A DNA stretch of 64,000 bases from Rhodosorus marinus (Eukaryota > Rhodophyta > Stylonematophyceae > Stylonematales > Stylonemataceae): contig JAMWBK010000001.1 of assembly GCA_029953675.1 (NCBI GenBank), forward strand, positions 719,001 through 783,000. The letters are read 5' to 3'. Numbering within the stretch: the stretch's first letter is position 1; every line of letters begins with the position of its first letter. Shown here one piece after another: positions 1-11,461 of the stretch. Below the pieces are notes generated by a model. The model did no database searches and was not told the DNA's origin. It saw only the letters and a list, made by a program, of their open reading frames with translations. The translations under genes were made by a program, and so were the position numbers.

Positions 1-62
1 GGGAGGGGGTGGATGGGTGGATGGGGTTGGGAGGGTGGGGGAAGAGGGGGGGGGCGTAGGAT
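1..62 (+). other. G-rich purine tract at left edge
   Basis: The plus strand here is almost pure G with some T and A and has many runs of three to nine G. It lies about 190 bp upstream of the first gene start at 247. The same coding-strand G-richness occurs upstream of most genes in this window, so it is probably promoter or 5' UTR composition. It could form G-quadruplexes; that is inference. Confidence 0.5.
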
Positions 63-246
63 CGTATCTATTGTCTTCTTCTTCCTCTTGTTCGGTATGC
101 GCGGATGATTTTTTCTTTTAAGCGTTCTATGAGTAGTGTTTGGGAGTTCCCCGTGGAATACTATGGCTTTACAAATTTGAATTTCATATGAGGGTGGGGG
201 GAAGGGATAAGTTTGGAGTTTTAGGTTTGGTGGGTTTTCTTGAAGA

Positions 247-1078
247 ATGGTGCGGACGAGGTCTAGTGGTGGGGTGATGAGGGATGTAGAGGCGGAGGGT
301 GCTAGTGGAAGGGCGCGGAAGAGGGCGGCCCTGACTGAGATTCAAGAAAATGTCCCGAAACGGACCCGACGTGGGAAGGTAGAGAGTATCCCGGCGACAG
401 ATGATTTGAAGGCCAGAGACGGAGGAAAATACGTGCAGGGTGGTCGCGAAGGATCTGGTAAACGGGAAGGGGATGTGGGTGGTGATAATCCACGAAGGTC
501 AGGGGGTCGGAGAGTGGCCCCAAAGGCCGAGGACGTCCCACAGGTGAACAAGCTACCATCAAAGAAAACAAAACGGCCGGGTTCTAGGAGACCCCAAAAG
601 CGAACGAAGAAGCAGAAGGAGGAAGAGCGGAGGGCAGATTCTTCTGAACTAGTGCCGGCAGATGTTCTTCCTGGACCGCGCAGACCATCTTTTGGAGGGT
701 CCTCCGATGACAGCAACCAAAACAAAAAAGTTATCACTTACTCAAAGAAGACCCAAAGAGAGTCCAGGCAGCCACTGACGACACATCTGCGAGCTATTCG
801 AAGAAAAAGTAGCATTCGAAAACGAAGATCATCCGCGGGCTCCTGTACAATAGACGGTGAGGACGTAAGTTAAAAGGATGAACCCTCACACCTCTGGCAG
901 ACCTCTGGGCTACTTGGAACTGAAAACTCTGCACCATGCATAGGATGAGCTGTTCGAGTTAGAATCTGAAGAGGACGGATCTCCAGAGGGGAAAGAGTCT
1001 GCGCGAATGGAGAGGTTCCTGGAGCAGCAGAGAAGGATATGGGACGAAATTGACAAGTACGAGCTGGAGGAAACCTAG
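247..1078 (+). CDS. Small very basic protein, unknown; weakly sororin-like layout
   Basis: Two exons, 247-864 and 944-1078, joined in phase 0 across a 79-bp intron with donor GTAAGT and acceptor ATAG; the product is about 250 aa. The first 206 residues are rich in Lys, Arg, Ser and Gly with several KRTRRG/KKTKR-type clusters, as in a nuclear or chromatin-bound disordered protein. Near residues 26-35 is RAALTEIQEN, which resembles a destruction box although its Asn is one place late. The short second exon is acidic and ends in a helix-like tail, RIWDEIDKYELEE. A disordered basic body, D-box-like element and acidic C-terminal helix is the layout of sororin/securin-type cell-cycle proteins. That is a weak resemblance and I cannot name the family. 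The upstream tract is G-rich. Confidence 0.6.
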
Positions 1079-1839
1079 TCAATGGTGGAGCCTTGAAACC
1101 CTTCCACTATCAGCCCACCCTATTTGAACCCCGAAGCTGTTCAAAAAATGACACCTCTCCGCTCAGCAGGCAGAAACGAGTACAGCCCCGCGTCAAGAGG
1201 GATGTCAGCAAACCAGCAAGGTTTCGGATTGCATTCATACCACCTTTGCGTGACCCTTTTTCTCGTTCCCGGACACCTGTGAAACCTAAATTTGTCGAAT
1301 CCGACCTGCACCACTCTATCTTCTCAAAAGTGTCTCTCTGCCCGGCCTCGCTTCGTTCTAAACCATATCTTGAGCACGCAAGCTTGCAATCGCAGCAAGC
1401 CATCAGTACAATACAATTGTTCTGCCCCAGCCTAGCCGCAGTGATCACCACAACGCCAAGATCGCCAAGCGGCCCCCGATCGCGGCCCTGTAACGTTCCA
1501 GGCTGCTCAGCAGAACACGCGGATGACTCATTGTTTTCCACTGTTCATACTCAGCCGAAGCATGTACTCCTGTAGATCCACACCCGATGTACGTCAGCGC
1601 CTACGCAGCGTTCGCGGTTGACTTCAAGGACTCTGTTACATTCAACATGGCTTAAAGCAGTTTACAAGGCGTTTTCCATAGATTCCTGAACCTGCTCTGG
1701 ATGATCGGCCGGAGCAGGTTGCGGATTGCCTTTGTGAGCACGGGTTAGCATCTACAGCGGGTGGGACGGACGGGGCCGATGGATGTTATGAGGCATGTAC
1801 TCCTCGCAAGCTCACGAATCGTGAGCTACTAGACAACGA
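1079..1839. other. Intergenic, no supported gene
   Basis: About 760 bp between two plus-strand genes. It has long open frames on both strands (near 1093-1575 plus and 1110-1541 minus), but the plus one has no ATG, neither shows a domain, and they overlap each other. It probably holds the 3' end of the first gene and the promoter of IMP1. Confidence 0.5.
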
Positions 1840-2804
1840 ATGAGAGGTTCTATCCGTTCGCGGCTCGGAATTCGTGCATTGAAAACTGTTGTCGAACGGA
1901 AGGCGTCCGCATCCAACGATGTCAAGTCGATCCAGAATACTGGTAACTCATTCAGGAATGCTATGGCCACTGCCGGCGGTGCGACCCGTTCAATTGAAAC
2001 ATTCTTCCTGCAATTGTCTAAGGTGGATCGACATGGGAGTCTGTCAAAGAGACTATTGTATTGTGCATCAAGGTTAGCAGTTTTGCTTATTGCTTGAATA
2101 CCTACTTTGCGTCAACAAAGATGGTACGATTGACCCACAAATTCGGAGGTTTATTCTTGAGACGTCACGTCTGCCTTATGGCAGAACGCGTGTCTGAAGA
2201 AAGCCACGTTGTTTTCATCCGCAGTGCGTCGGTCCGTCCATGTTGCCCACGCTGGAGGAATCTGGGAGTCTTGTCATAGAGGAGCACATCTCCTCATACT
2301 ACGGCAACTTCAAGAACGGAGACATTGTCATAGCAAAACCGCCGTACGATTCTCAAGTCACAGTTTGCAAGAGAATCTGCGCAATGGTGGGTTACGAGAT
2401 TGGCTCATCTACTTTGTAGAAAGCGTTTTGCCCGCTCTTCAACGCACTGACTTTTTCTCTCGCGCTAACTCCTATAAAGGGCGGAGAAAAGGCGGCTTGC
2501 ATTGCTCAAAACTCCTCAAAGACGGAGGAGTTCGTAGTTCCAGACGGACACGTATGGTTGGAAGGGGATAATCCCAAGAATTCTCGTGATTCCCGCAGCT
2601 ACGGTCCAGTCCCGCTTGGACTACTCCACGGCAAGGTAAGCGGGTTGAAAAGCAAGCTTTTCATCGACCCCTGCGTTCTCTGTGAATTGAACAGGGTCCT
2701 ACCATTGCTGCTAGGTCATCTTCAAACTCTGGCCGCTTAAGAACTTCGGCAGCCTGCCTGCGCGGTCGGCTTCGGAAACTACCGGGGAAGATGCAAGTTT
2801 GTAA
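1840..2804 (+). CDS. IMP1: Mitochondrial inner membrane protease subunit 1 (signal peptidase I family)
   Basis: Five exons (1840-1942, 2023-2123, 2225-2386, 2480-2635, 2715-2804) give 203 aa; every junction keeps phase. IMP1 is the catalytic Ser/Lys protease that removes sorting signals from proteins delivered to the intermembrane space. Visible hallmarks are the catalytic-Ser motif CVGPSMLPTL (about residue 69), GDIVIAKPP, the catalytic-Lys region VCKRICAM, then VPDGHVWLEGDN followed by NSRDSRSYGPVP, and the late VIFKLWPL segment. All are diagnostic of IMP1-type S26 peptidases. The N-terminus is basic and Ser/Arg-rich, as in a mitochondrial presequence, and a hydrophobic stretch (SSFAYCLNTYF) just before the Ser motif would be the membrane anchor. 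The ATG at 1840 is the first in frame. The C-terminal tail after WPL is short and unremarkable. Confidence 0.9.
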
Positions 2805-3288
2805 ACTTCCAGCGAACACCAATGATTGTTTTGACGACAATGGAGCGAGTCTTGATCCTCGCATGGGGCGCGCCGCACTACACAGGATTTTGGCGAAGCC
2901 GGCGAAAGCACCAGGCAGCGTTCATCAGACAAACGGTCAACAACGAAGACAAACGACGAAGACGCATTATTATGACTGCCTAGCCATTATTGCAAATCGA
3001 TGGATTGGGACTCCCTCTCCAGATTATTCAGTTAGTACTTTAATTCACATTGAGAGCATCACCCGCCTATTTTAGGAAGAGCACATCAAGCTAAAAGGTG
3101 AAAGGTCTGAACTATTTCTGGGAGCCCTCTCACCCACTGTCACCATGCTCTTATCCGCCTCTCATGCTCTCTGTAGGACAAATTGTCACATGATTGTTTG
3201 CCTTCCTGGAGTGCATTATCACACACTACATATTTGTAATGATTCCTTGACCACAATCAGTTGCCTTGATCAGCTCCGTCCCTGGAAG
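2805..3288. other. Convergent intergenic region
   Basis: IMP1 (+) and the RING ligase (-) end facing each other here. I see only short open frames without domains and no hairpin terminator. It presumably contains both 3' UTRs. Confidence 0.5.
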
Positions 3289-5715
3289 CTACGGCGGTGG
3301 CAAGAGTCTTCGACACGTGGGACACTCCATCTTCTCATCCATCCACTGCTGCAAGCAGTCCTCGTGAAAAACATGCTCACACGGGGTTGCCATCCGGTTG
3401 GGACCGTTCAGGCTCACGCTTGTCATACAAATTACACAATCTACAAGTCTCGGTCCAGTATATCCGATCGACCCCTTCTTCCCTCTGTAGTGATTGCCAG
3501 GTACGGGTACAACTTCGTCCAGGTTTCCAGACTCGACGTCTCCGAGACGCTCAACCTGTGGCGCTGGTTCCGTCAACATCCGGTAGTAGTCATACTTCTC
3601 AGGCAAAAACCGCTTTGGAATCAAGCACCTCGCACCGTATCGGTGCTGAAGCAACAGAATTGAAGCCTGGAAAGCTACCCAAGCCATCAGCCAATTCCCG
3701 GTCATCTATTCCCGTTCCAACCAGCCATGCAAGTCAGTAAAATACGTCAATTACGGCAGATTCAACTCGGAAAGAAACTGAGAACAAACGAAACGGGTCA
3801 CTTACGTATTGGGGTCTCACGTGGAGGAAATTTCTTGGGCAACAAAGAAAGTACAGTGGAATGGCCAGTCGAGTCGCGCTCATCCCGACAATGTATAGCG
3901 GATGAAGGGGACGCCTGTCAAGTTAATAGTGGTCATGGTTAGATATTTGGAGTCAGTCTATTTTGGATGTGGGCATTGTGGAGAACATACCTATGGTCCT
4001 CAATGATACTCAAGAAAATCTGAGGTACCCAGAACGAGTACAGAGCAAACACAAACACTCTCATATACTTTTGCAGCCGATAGAGCATGATGAGCCCAAA
4101 CAGCAGAGATCCGTAAAACCGAGAATACAGGATAGAAAGCTCTCTCCGCATCGCGTCCCAGCCTCCCGAAAATCCCTAAGCATGGCAGAGACAGAACAGT
4201 TTCGCTCGTTGGTCCTCAAATCGGAGCGACGCAGATGTTGTCGATTCCGCCTGACGCGGCCGAAAACTTACGGATGGTCTTCGTGCCTTCCATATCATAA
4301 GCATGTATCGCATCTCGAAGATAGAAAAAATAATAAACTTGAAAAACGCCGCTATTGCGAACGCGTTAAATAGCGTTGAAAACCGTTGCGCAAACATTCC
4401 CATTGTAAGATGCGCGAGGAAAAGGTACGAGTCGCTGACAGTTTGCAGGCCAACAGAAAGGAGGCTCACGCGATTCGCTCCCGCTGGAGTCGAGGTCATC
4501 TCCATCTGCCTTATCAGGACAAGCACTTGCGTGAATGCAACGAACGTGACGAGCAAGGTGTAGTTGATAGCCTTCACAAAGAGAGTCTCCCGGTCAAACG
4601 TCGCTAGCTCAATCTCAGCGGAAGTACCACATTGCTTTGACGTAATGTTTCCGTTCATTTTGATGTATTCACTATTATTCCCCTCATGCGACGCAAGCTC
4701 CCTTGGACTTGGAGTGGTACCGGAAAAGTGCCCGGGGGCAATGTAAAACACGGCCTCAAAGTCGCACTTGCTTTGGACCGGGTGACTACCCAGTTTTGAG
4801 CCTCTTCATACGCATTAAAAGAGGCGGAGATTCAGCTACCAACCAGGCCAGTAAAAGCGTAGATATCAAAAGAGGACCCCACGGGGTTCAAGAAAGGTCC
4901 ATAAAATGCTCACCTTCCCAGATAGTGATCTCGTTGACGCTCCAGGTCCGCTGCTAAAGCATCCGCGAAGGCCTCCTCGGACAACTTCCAAGATCCCTTC
5001 TGCTCTGAAACAAGCTCGTACAGTCTATGCAGAGCGTTGTCCTCATACAGAAAATCGCCCACGAGCATAATAATCCCCTCATGAACCTTGTAAACTCCAA
5101 TAACTTTTATCAAGACATCGCGAAAGGTTCGATAAGCTCCATCACGAAGAATTATCTCCCCGTCGACGTAGTGCATGTCCGAACCAAGCTTCTCCCTTGG
5201 GTGGTTCTCAGCATTCAGAGAAGCAAAACCATCTGGGTTCTCAAACAGCAGATCTTGCTTGGCGAATTCCGGGTCAGGAGCCTCTCCGAATGGAAACGTG
5301 TCGTTGACAGCAACCGACCAAGAACCATCGTAGTCCCGCTTGAGATTCAACGGGTACGTGCTCTCCGGAGGTGGGGCGTGAGCTGTCCTATTTTGCGCGT
5401 ACTCCGACATTACCCGGTCCACTTTCGAACTCCTTCCCACCCCAGAGTTGCTGTGCACCGTTGACAGTGTTTGGAACTACAAAATTAAACAGGCGGAGAC
5501 AAGGCCACATTAGTTATAAACCGCAAATCTTGAGACAGAAATTCAACGAAAGAGTGAGAGCGTGCTCATGCTCTGTGACGAACCTTGGCCCTCGTCATAT
5601 TAGCCACGAGCAAAGCCACAAGCAACGCGAAGATGAGTCTAGGGCCAGCGGCAACATTCGCAGCAAAGTAGGGAGGATTACCACCGCCAAGAGCACCGTT
5701 CCCGAAAATAGGCAT
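3289..5715 (-). CDS. TUL1: Multispanning membrane RING E3 ubiquitin ligase, TUL1/FLY1 family
   Basis: Six exons on the minus strand (5715-5584, 5476-4914, 4770-4272, 4175-3991, 3914-3806, 3705-3289), about 634 aa, all phases consistent. An N-terminal hydrophobic segment (PRLIFALLVALLVANM, about residues 25-40) would act as signal or anchor. It is followed by a large lumenal domain starting after that segment and continuing into exon 3, then several membrane spans (for example KAINYTLLVTFVAF and YSFWVPQIFLSII). The C-terminus carries GARCLIPKRFLPEKYDYYR and a C3H2C3 RING, CVICM...CEHVFHEDC...CPTC. This order is that of fungal Tul1 and plant FLYING SAUCER proteins, which ubiquitinate membrane proteins in the Golgi and endosomes. 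Family assignment is firm; localisation is inferred. The upstream coding strand is G-rich. Confidence 0.9.
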
Positions 5716-6778
5716 CTCTACTATACTGAGTTTAACAAATACACAACTCCTCTGCTATACAAGAACACCGCCCTCTGCCGGTGCCACCTCCCGCACCCAA
5801 CCCACCTTCCCCAACCTCAAACCCAAACCAACCCTCCCGGCCAAAGAGAAAGCTCCAGCAAAGCTTTTCACAACAAGAAAAAAAATAAACCTGAAACAGC
5901 TTGCTCTTCCGGAACCTTCAGCCAACGAAACCACCCGGGAACTCCTCGTTTCAATGCTCGCAGCTTCCTATGCTCTGAAACCGGAGCTTCCCCGCAAACC
6001 ACAGCATTGCTCTTCACCTCCCTCCACAAAAGATCGTGAAAAGCCTTGACACAAAGGCTTTTCTCCCCCTTCCCAGCTAAAAAGTAAGATGCCACGCCTT
6101 TCCCGCTTCCAACACCTTTTACGTTCCGTCCTTAACGAGCTTTAACAGCACGAACTGGTCAGCACGTGTTCCCCACCGGACCCTTCAAAACAACCACATG
6201 GACTTGGTTCCTCAAAGGGCCACTTCTTCAGACCCAAACTGGTCTGCTGAAGCGATAGAGCGTTGCGCTGTTTTCTACATCGAAGAAAGGGGTTTCAATC
6301 GTTCCCTTTCGTTGTTTGCGAATAAGAAAATCCTTCAACTTGGACTCAAAAAAAGTCTCTGTTCTTGTTGGAACTACTTTGCCCGCCTCCTGTTCGTCAA
6401 TAGCGTTTGTAAACAGTCCTACTTAGGGTGATTTGTCCAACCAACGTGCACAAGCACTGCTGTGAAACTTGGTCCTTGGAGTATTCAGCGAAGCACGCTT
6501 GCCATCAATTGAACTGTTTACTCGCGGTTCTTTGGAATGACATTCGGGAACCATCCGGAAAGCACATCTTCCCAAAAGTTCTGCTGATAAGTTTCGCGTG
6601 TTGGTTTCCATAACCCATCCCCGATAAAGCATTCAGGGGGGACAATGGGAGGTTTGGGTTGTGGATTACTCTTCAGTCGCGTCCTCGCCTGCTTGACACT
6701 CCCCGTTTTCTTGTGGTACAAACATCGATGCGTGAGGGAGTAAAAAACTTTCGAAAAAACTTACAACGAAGAAAGCCC

Positions 6779-6842
6779 TTTTACAAACGACGATCGAAGA
6801 TGAAGAAAGCACTTTACAGGCGACGATTGAAGATGAAGAATC
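6779..6842 (+). repeat. Two-copy 33-bp tandem repeat
   Basis: Two adjacent copies of a unit ending GAAGATGAAGAA, at about 6779-6811 and 6812-6842, differing at a few bases. It lies in an open frame without other support. Confidence 0.6.
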
Positions 6843-7748
6843 CAAAGCAGTGCTTCCAAGCAAAAGCTATGTGGAGCGTCGTCCGCAATAAAATAGGCGG
6901 TCTCGAAACTGTCCCACCGCATCATATCAGCAATCCTACCCAGTTGCCTTCCAACCCTTTACCCGAAAAAGAAGGTTGGACAGATAAGCAACCGAACGCC
7001 TCTTTCGCCCGCAACATTTATCAAATACACCATCCCCCATCCTGATTATGAACATATATATTATATTTACGTACCATCGACAACTTTTACCCCTCCATCA
7101 AAACCGAAAAATTACAAATTTAGTATTAAAAAACAACAAAAAATATACAAATTTGCAAATTTATACCCAGTCGTTCTAGACCAAAAAATCAAGGCCAATA
7201 CATCTTTATTAAAGACAAACCTGCGTAATATTGAGCTCCCTTTATCAGAGCCTCCTTCCATCGTTCATCCCAAAACTATACCTTTAGCAGCTTAAAATTC
7301 GAAAATATATTTATATTTGTGACTAAATATCTTAAATACAGACTTATTCATAAAAATGGACACTTATCGTTAGATATTAATTGATTTTAAAGAAGAAAAT
7401 TGAAGCATTATGCATCTCACAAAACGTTCCAAAAAAGGATGAACGGGGGGGATGAAATTCTTTTACGAACTCTGATGGGCGGTTTTTGAATGAATAAAAT
7501 AAGTAAATACTTCTATTTTTCTTTATTGCAACCGTTAACGGTATAGTTCAATTCGCTATAAGGGGGGGGGGAGCACGATGTCGAATAATTACGTTGGTAC
7601 CACAAAATGCAGTGATTTCGTTAGGGTAAATCATGGTCTTTTTCTTTCGAAACTCTAAGGTGGTAGAGTTTACGTGGTTGCGGGCTTTTTTCTTTAAAAT
7701 TGGACTCCCATGGCATGGAAGCTTTTTGTGGCAGGAGGTCGTCGTAGT

Positions 7749-7969
7749 ACTGAGATCGATTAAGAAACCGAACTGAACCTAGTGTTGATGAGTTGAGGAT
7801 GAAGAAACGATTTTCTAGAAGAAGTTAGGGACTAGTTAATGGCTTCTGTGAAATCGCACTGAGATCTAGTAAGAAAACTGAACTGAACCTAGTTGATCAG
7901 AGCGTGGTGAAGACCCATTTTCAAAGAAGACGGGTCCTGGGACTAGCTCACCAGCTGCGTGAAATCGGC
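7749..7969 (+). repeat. Two-copy ~109-bp tandem repeat
   Basis: Copy 1 starts at 7749 with ACTGAGATCGATTAAGAAA and copy 2 at 7858 with ACTGAGATCTAGTAAGAAA. Both continue with CTGAACCTAGTT-like and GGGACTAG-like blocks and end GTGAAATCG. The copies are clearly diverged. The repeat lies about 0.85 kb upstream of the SAPS gene start. No coding potential is evident. Confidence 0.75.
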
Positions 7970-8805
7970 CTAGGGAACACTTTCGACTGCAGTGTTTTTG
8001 TTTTACAACCGTGCCTGGATCTTTGGTAGGCATTAGGATTGGATCAGGACAGCTCGCCGTCCGCTTTCAGTAGTTCCAAAGCTGCGGCGAAAACGTTCTT
8101 AGGAGGTGTATTTCGTGTGAGAAAAGATTGTCCCAAACAAGATAGCTACAGCGGACGACTTGATAAGATTTGAGTGGAACGCTCTCAGGACGTGAGCCAG
8201 TGCATGGTTTTCAAAATGGAGATTGTACGAGGTGGTCCTTGGTGTTTTAACAGACTCTGGACGATGGCCGGGTTTTGGTGAGGGAGGTGTGGGTGGAAAG
8301 AAACGAGGATGGAATGACATGGCAGTACATAAAGCATTTTCTTGGTTTCCTAAAGTTGAGTTTTACGAATTGCAGATTTCCTGTTAGGTTGGTGAGCGTG
8401 CTTCGTGGGTGAGGATCTTTCGTTCCTTCTTGGTTGTCTTGGTAGTGCAGAGATTGCCTTTGGTAGTAAGGAAGGTGGGCGCTTGAGTTTGCCACGGACA
8501 GAATCGGCAATTTTCTTTTTAGCTTTTGCCCATTTGTCCTTTCGGTGACAGTTCTGGGAGGACTTTGGTCCGATAGACTATTCGGTTCCTTTGGGAATGG
8601 GCTGAGGTTAGATTCAAGCTTACCTTTGTTCCGGTCTGGGCCTGATGGTATGGTGTATGCTCTTCAATCGGTGTGAATCTGCAGGCGTGCCTATGAGGAG
8701 GTACAGAAGGATTTGCGGAAATTCGACTGGTTGGCTTCTTGATCTTGGTGTCGAACTTGCCTAAGGTCTCGAGGTAGCAGGTTCTTTTAGGGGTTCTTGG
8801 TTGAG

Positions 8806-11461
8806 ATGAAGTGGCTGTCCAAGCTGGTCGGAAGAAAAAGCAGAGGAACGCCCGCTGGGAAACCCTCCGAAACCCGGGCGGATGTTCGCAGATCAACAGA
8901 GAAAGTGTCAGCTGTGAAATCTTTGCGCAGGCGGTCCCGAAACTACAACGAACAAGTGGGAGAAAGGGGAGCTAGCAATGAATTTAAGGGCAGCGGGTCG
9001 TCAATTTTCGGAGGCAATGAACTGGACGAGACAACAAAACTGATAATGGACACTAAGAAGGGCATTGTCACGGTTCCCGAACTCCTTGAGGAGCTGATGA
9101 GTCTCACTAGTATTGTCTCCGACGAGGCACTGTTCAATCTGAACGAGTTCCTGTCTGACGAGTCCGTGCTAAAGGTGAGCGCGGGAACTAATGACAAGAC
9201 GATTGATACGTTGTGTTCTAAATCGCGCGTTCATTTTTTCTTCTGAAGGAGTGCCTCGCGCTCTTAACCGGAGAGTCAACCTGTGACGTGGTACAAGAAT
9301 GTGAGCAGAAGACGACAGCTCGCGAGAAGTATAGCTATCAATGGATATTGTCCACACTGATTGCATGCGGTCCGAAAGAGTTGAAGAGGACAATAGCCGC
9401 CAGCAATGAGCTTTGTGGCTACTTTGCTAGGTTTTTTGACTCGAAAAACGCAGCTGACGAGGTCATGACGTCGAACGTTGTTCGTGTCATGTTATCGGTG
9501 CTCCACACGCAGCCGGTTAGTTTCAAGCCAATTCTGCTGGATGGAAGCCATTTGTACGCCCAAGCTAACATAATTTGAAGTTGCTTTCACGATCCGTACG
9601 AACACAGGCAAAGTTCGCGGCGAATCTCTTCTCCAGTGACTCGTTCGGATCGAGCCTGGTGGGCTCGATCCGCTGCCATTCAGTTTCCGAGCTGCTTCCG
9701 AGGTTCATATCAAGTAAAGAGTTCTACACAAGAAATCCTCTACTTTATGGCCCTCCAATAATCCCAGGAATACTAGGTCTGGGAAAAGGCAAGGTAAGCG
9801 TTCCTGCGATCGTGCTGCGCACTCGTGCCGAGGTCGACGCTGGAAGCGAGAGTCCGTACCTTTTGCTGGTCTACGAAAACCCCGGCTTGCTTCAGCTGGC
9901 GCTTAGATCCCTGAACGCCGCGGCCTTGAATGGTAGTGCTCTATTACCTACCGCATCCGAAGGCTGATTCCTGGTGACTTGTCTCGTTTTGCCAGATTCT
10001 CGACGCGCTTGCTGATAAGTTTATCGAAGCCCTTGATTCTGCTCCGGACGGGCCATCTTCTTCAAGGGAGAAAATCATGGACAGCGCTGCAAGCGCTAGT
10101 TCCCAGATCTCGATACGAGTCATGATGGTTTCCGGACATTCGAGCAAGTATATCGGTGACCCTGGCAGCGTTGAGTATTACCTAGACGAAATAGATGTGC
10201 TTTCGAATCCTGGCTCGCTTTCGAGAACGCTTCGAGCTTCCCTCTCGAAGTACGAGGAAAACGATGACGACTATTTTGGGCTATCCATGGCAATGCGGGG
10301 GGTCGCGACAATCTTGGAAGTTGTCCATCAGGGTACGACCACCGGGGTGTTTGTATCCCTGCTGAGCAGTGAGACCTGCTCAGCTATTCTGAGATGCGTG
10401 TTGTTGTGGTTTTATCTCGGTCAGGGAAAAATTCGGACTCCGTTTCGATTCTTCAGCAGATCAAGAAGCTGAACACATCGAAGGTTGAGGAAGTTTTGTA
10501 CAGTAACCTGGAATCGCTACAGGGTATCCTGCGGAATCACGCTCAGATTCCCAGCACGTTAAAGGTGCACCTTGTAGAACTATTTATGAACATGGTTCGA
10601 ATTTGTAGCCGGGTGAGTCATTCCGTACATGGCTTGGAACAATTGATGGCACGAGGATCTAGAAGAACTTGCTCACATCGTGCTACACTCGCATAGGCTC
10701 ACGCGGACAAGCTCGTGGAGAGTGAAGTATTTAACGACTTAGTTGACGTTTTCTTCGAGTACGATTCTCAGCCTATCGTCCACAAGCACGCGTCAAGTGC
10801 GCTCATCGCTGCCTTGCAGAAGAATCTTGTCGAGGTTCGGCATAGCTTGCTTTGCGATACACCCCTAGTTGTCAAACTTGTTGAGGAGTGGAACAGACTG
10901 GATGTGGGGAACAGCAAAAAGGTATTCGAACTGTTCTTGCTCGTGCGGATGAGCTCTTAATTATCCTTCGCTACAATTAGGCGCCGCTGATAGCAGAACG
11001 CTGCAATGCCAATTGTAGGTACGACAGTCGAATGCAGGCGAGATAGTGGATATCGTAATATGCATTCGGGACAGTATGACGTATTCGAAAATTACGAAGG
11101 AGGAGGTTACCGCTGCGATAGGCGATGAAGCTTATAAGAATTTTAGACACCTATGCAACAAGCAGCTCCCAAAGATTGAGGAAATGAGGTCGTCACAGGT
11201 ATTTGAACGCACTCTCGAAAGGAGCTCGGTTGTGGAAATGCAAATGACGCACGGAATAACTGAACTTTCTTCTTTTTAATTCAGTTCCAAGCTCAGAAGC
11301 GAACCACCAAGAGCCACTTGCAGCATCTACTGAAACCCTCCTACGAGCTGCGGGAAGGTGATGGTGATGTGGTATACTATCACAACCTCGTGGAAAGCCT
11401 GCGAAACTCGGAGCAAGGCAGGGACTCCATCTGGTCCCCGCACAAGGAAGCTAGGGGATGA
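8806..11461 (+). CDS. SAPS-domain protein, PP6/Sit4-type phosphatase regulatory subunit
   Basis: Eight exons (8806-9174, 9249-9515, 9608-9793, 9996-10332, 10425-10612, 10697-10921, 11019-11198, 11285-11461), about 642 aa. After a basic N-terminus comes an all-helical body resembling the SAPS domain: an acidic helix pair ending SDESVLK then ECLALL, KYSYQWILSTLIACGPKEL, a SNVVRVMLSVLHTQP block, and further helices with ESLQGILRNHAQIP. SAPS proteins bind the Sit4/PP6 catalytic subunit and direct it in cell-cycle and DNA-damage signalling. It is compact compared with fungal and animal homologues, with little disordered tail. Matches are motif-level, so distant helical-repeat proteins are not excluded. 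Intron 3 (9794-9995) is unusually long and stays open for 58 codons. The ATG at 8806 follows a short open stretch without another ATG. Confidence 0.7.

Larger units (their letters stand above)
5716..8805. other. Long divergent intergenic region
   Basis: About 3.1 kb between the start of the RING ligase (-) and the SAPS gene (+). 5760-6130 is C-rich on the plus strand (promoter side of the minus gene). 7040-7420 is strongly AT-rich with no coding signal. 7430-8800 becomes G-rich on the plus strand towards the SAPS start. Two ATG or near-ATG frames (6198-6431 plus, 6518-6721 minus) read like protein for 40-60 residues but lack splice partners or domains, so I do not call them. Confidence 0.5.

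Noticed and set aside
1093-1575. 160-codon plus-strand open frame
   Set aside because: It starts at TTG with no upstream ATG or splice signal, overlaps an equally long minus frame and shows no domain.
5371-6039. 222-codon plus-strand open frame
   Set aside because: It overlaps the first two exons and the promoter of the well-supported minus-strand RING ligase; its Thr/Pro/Gln-rich composition is that of the C-rich promoter strand.
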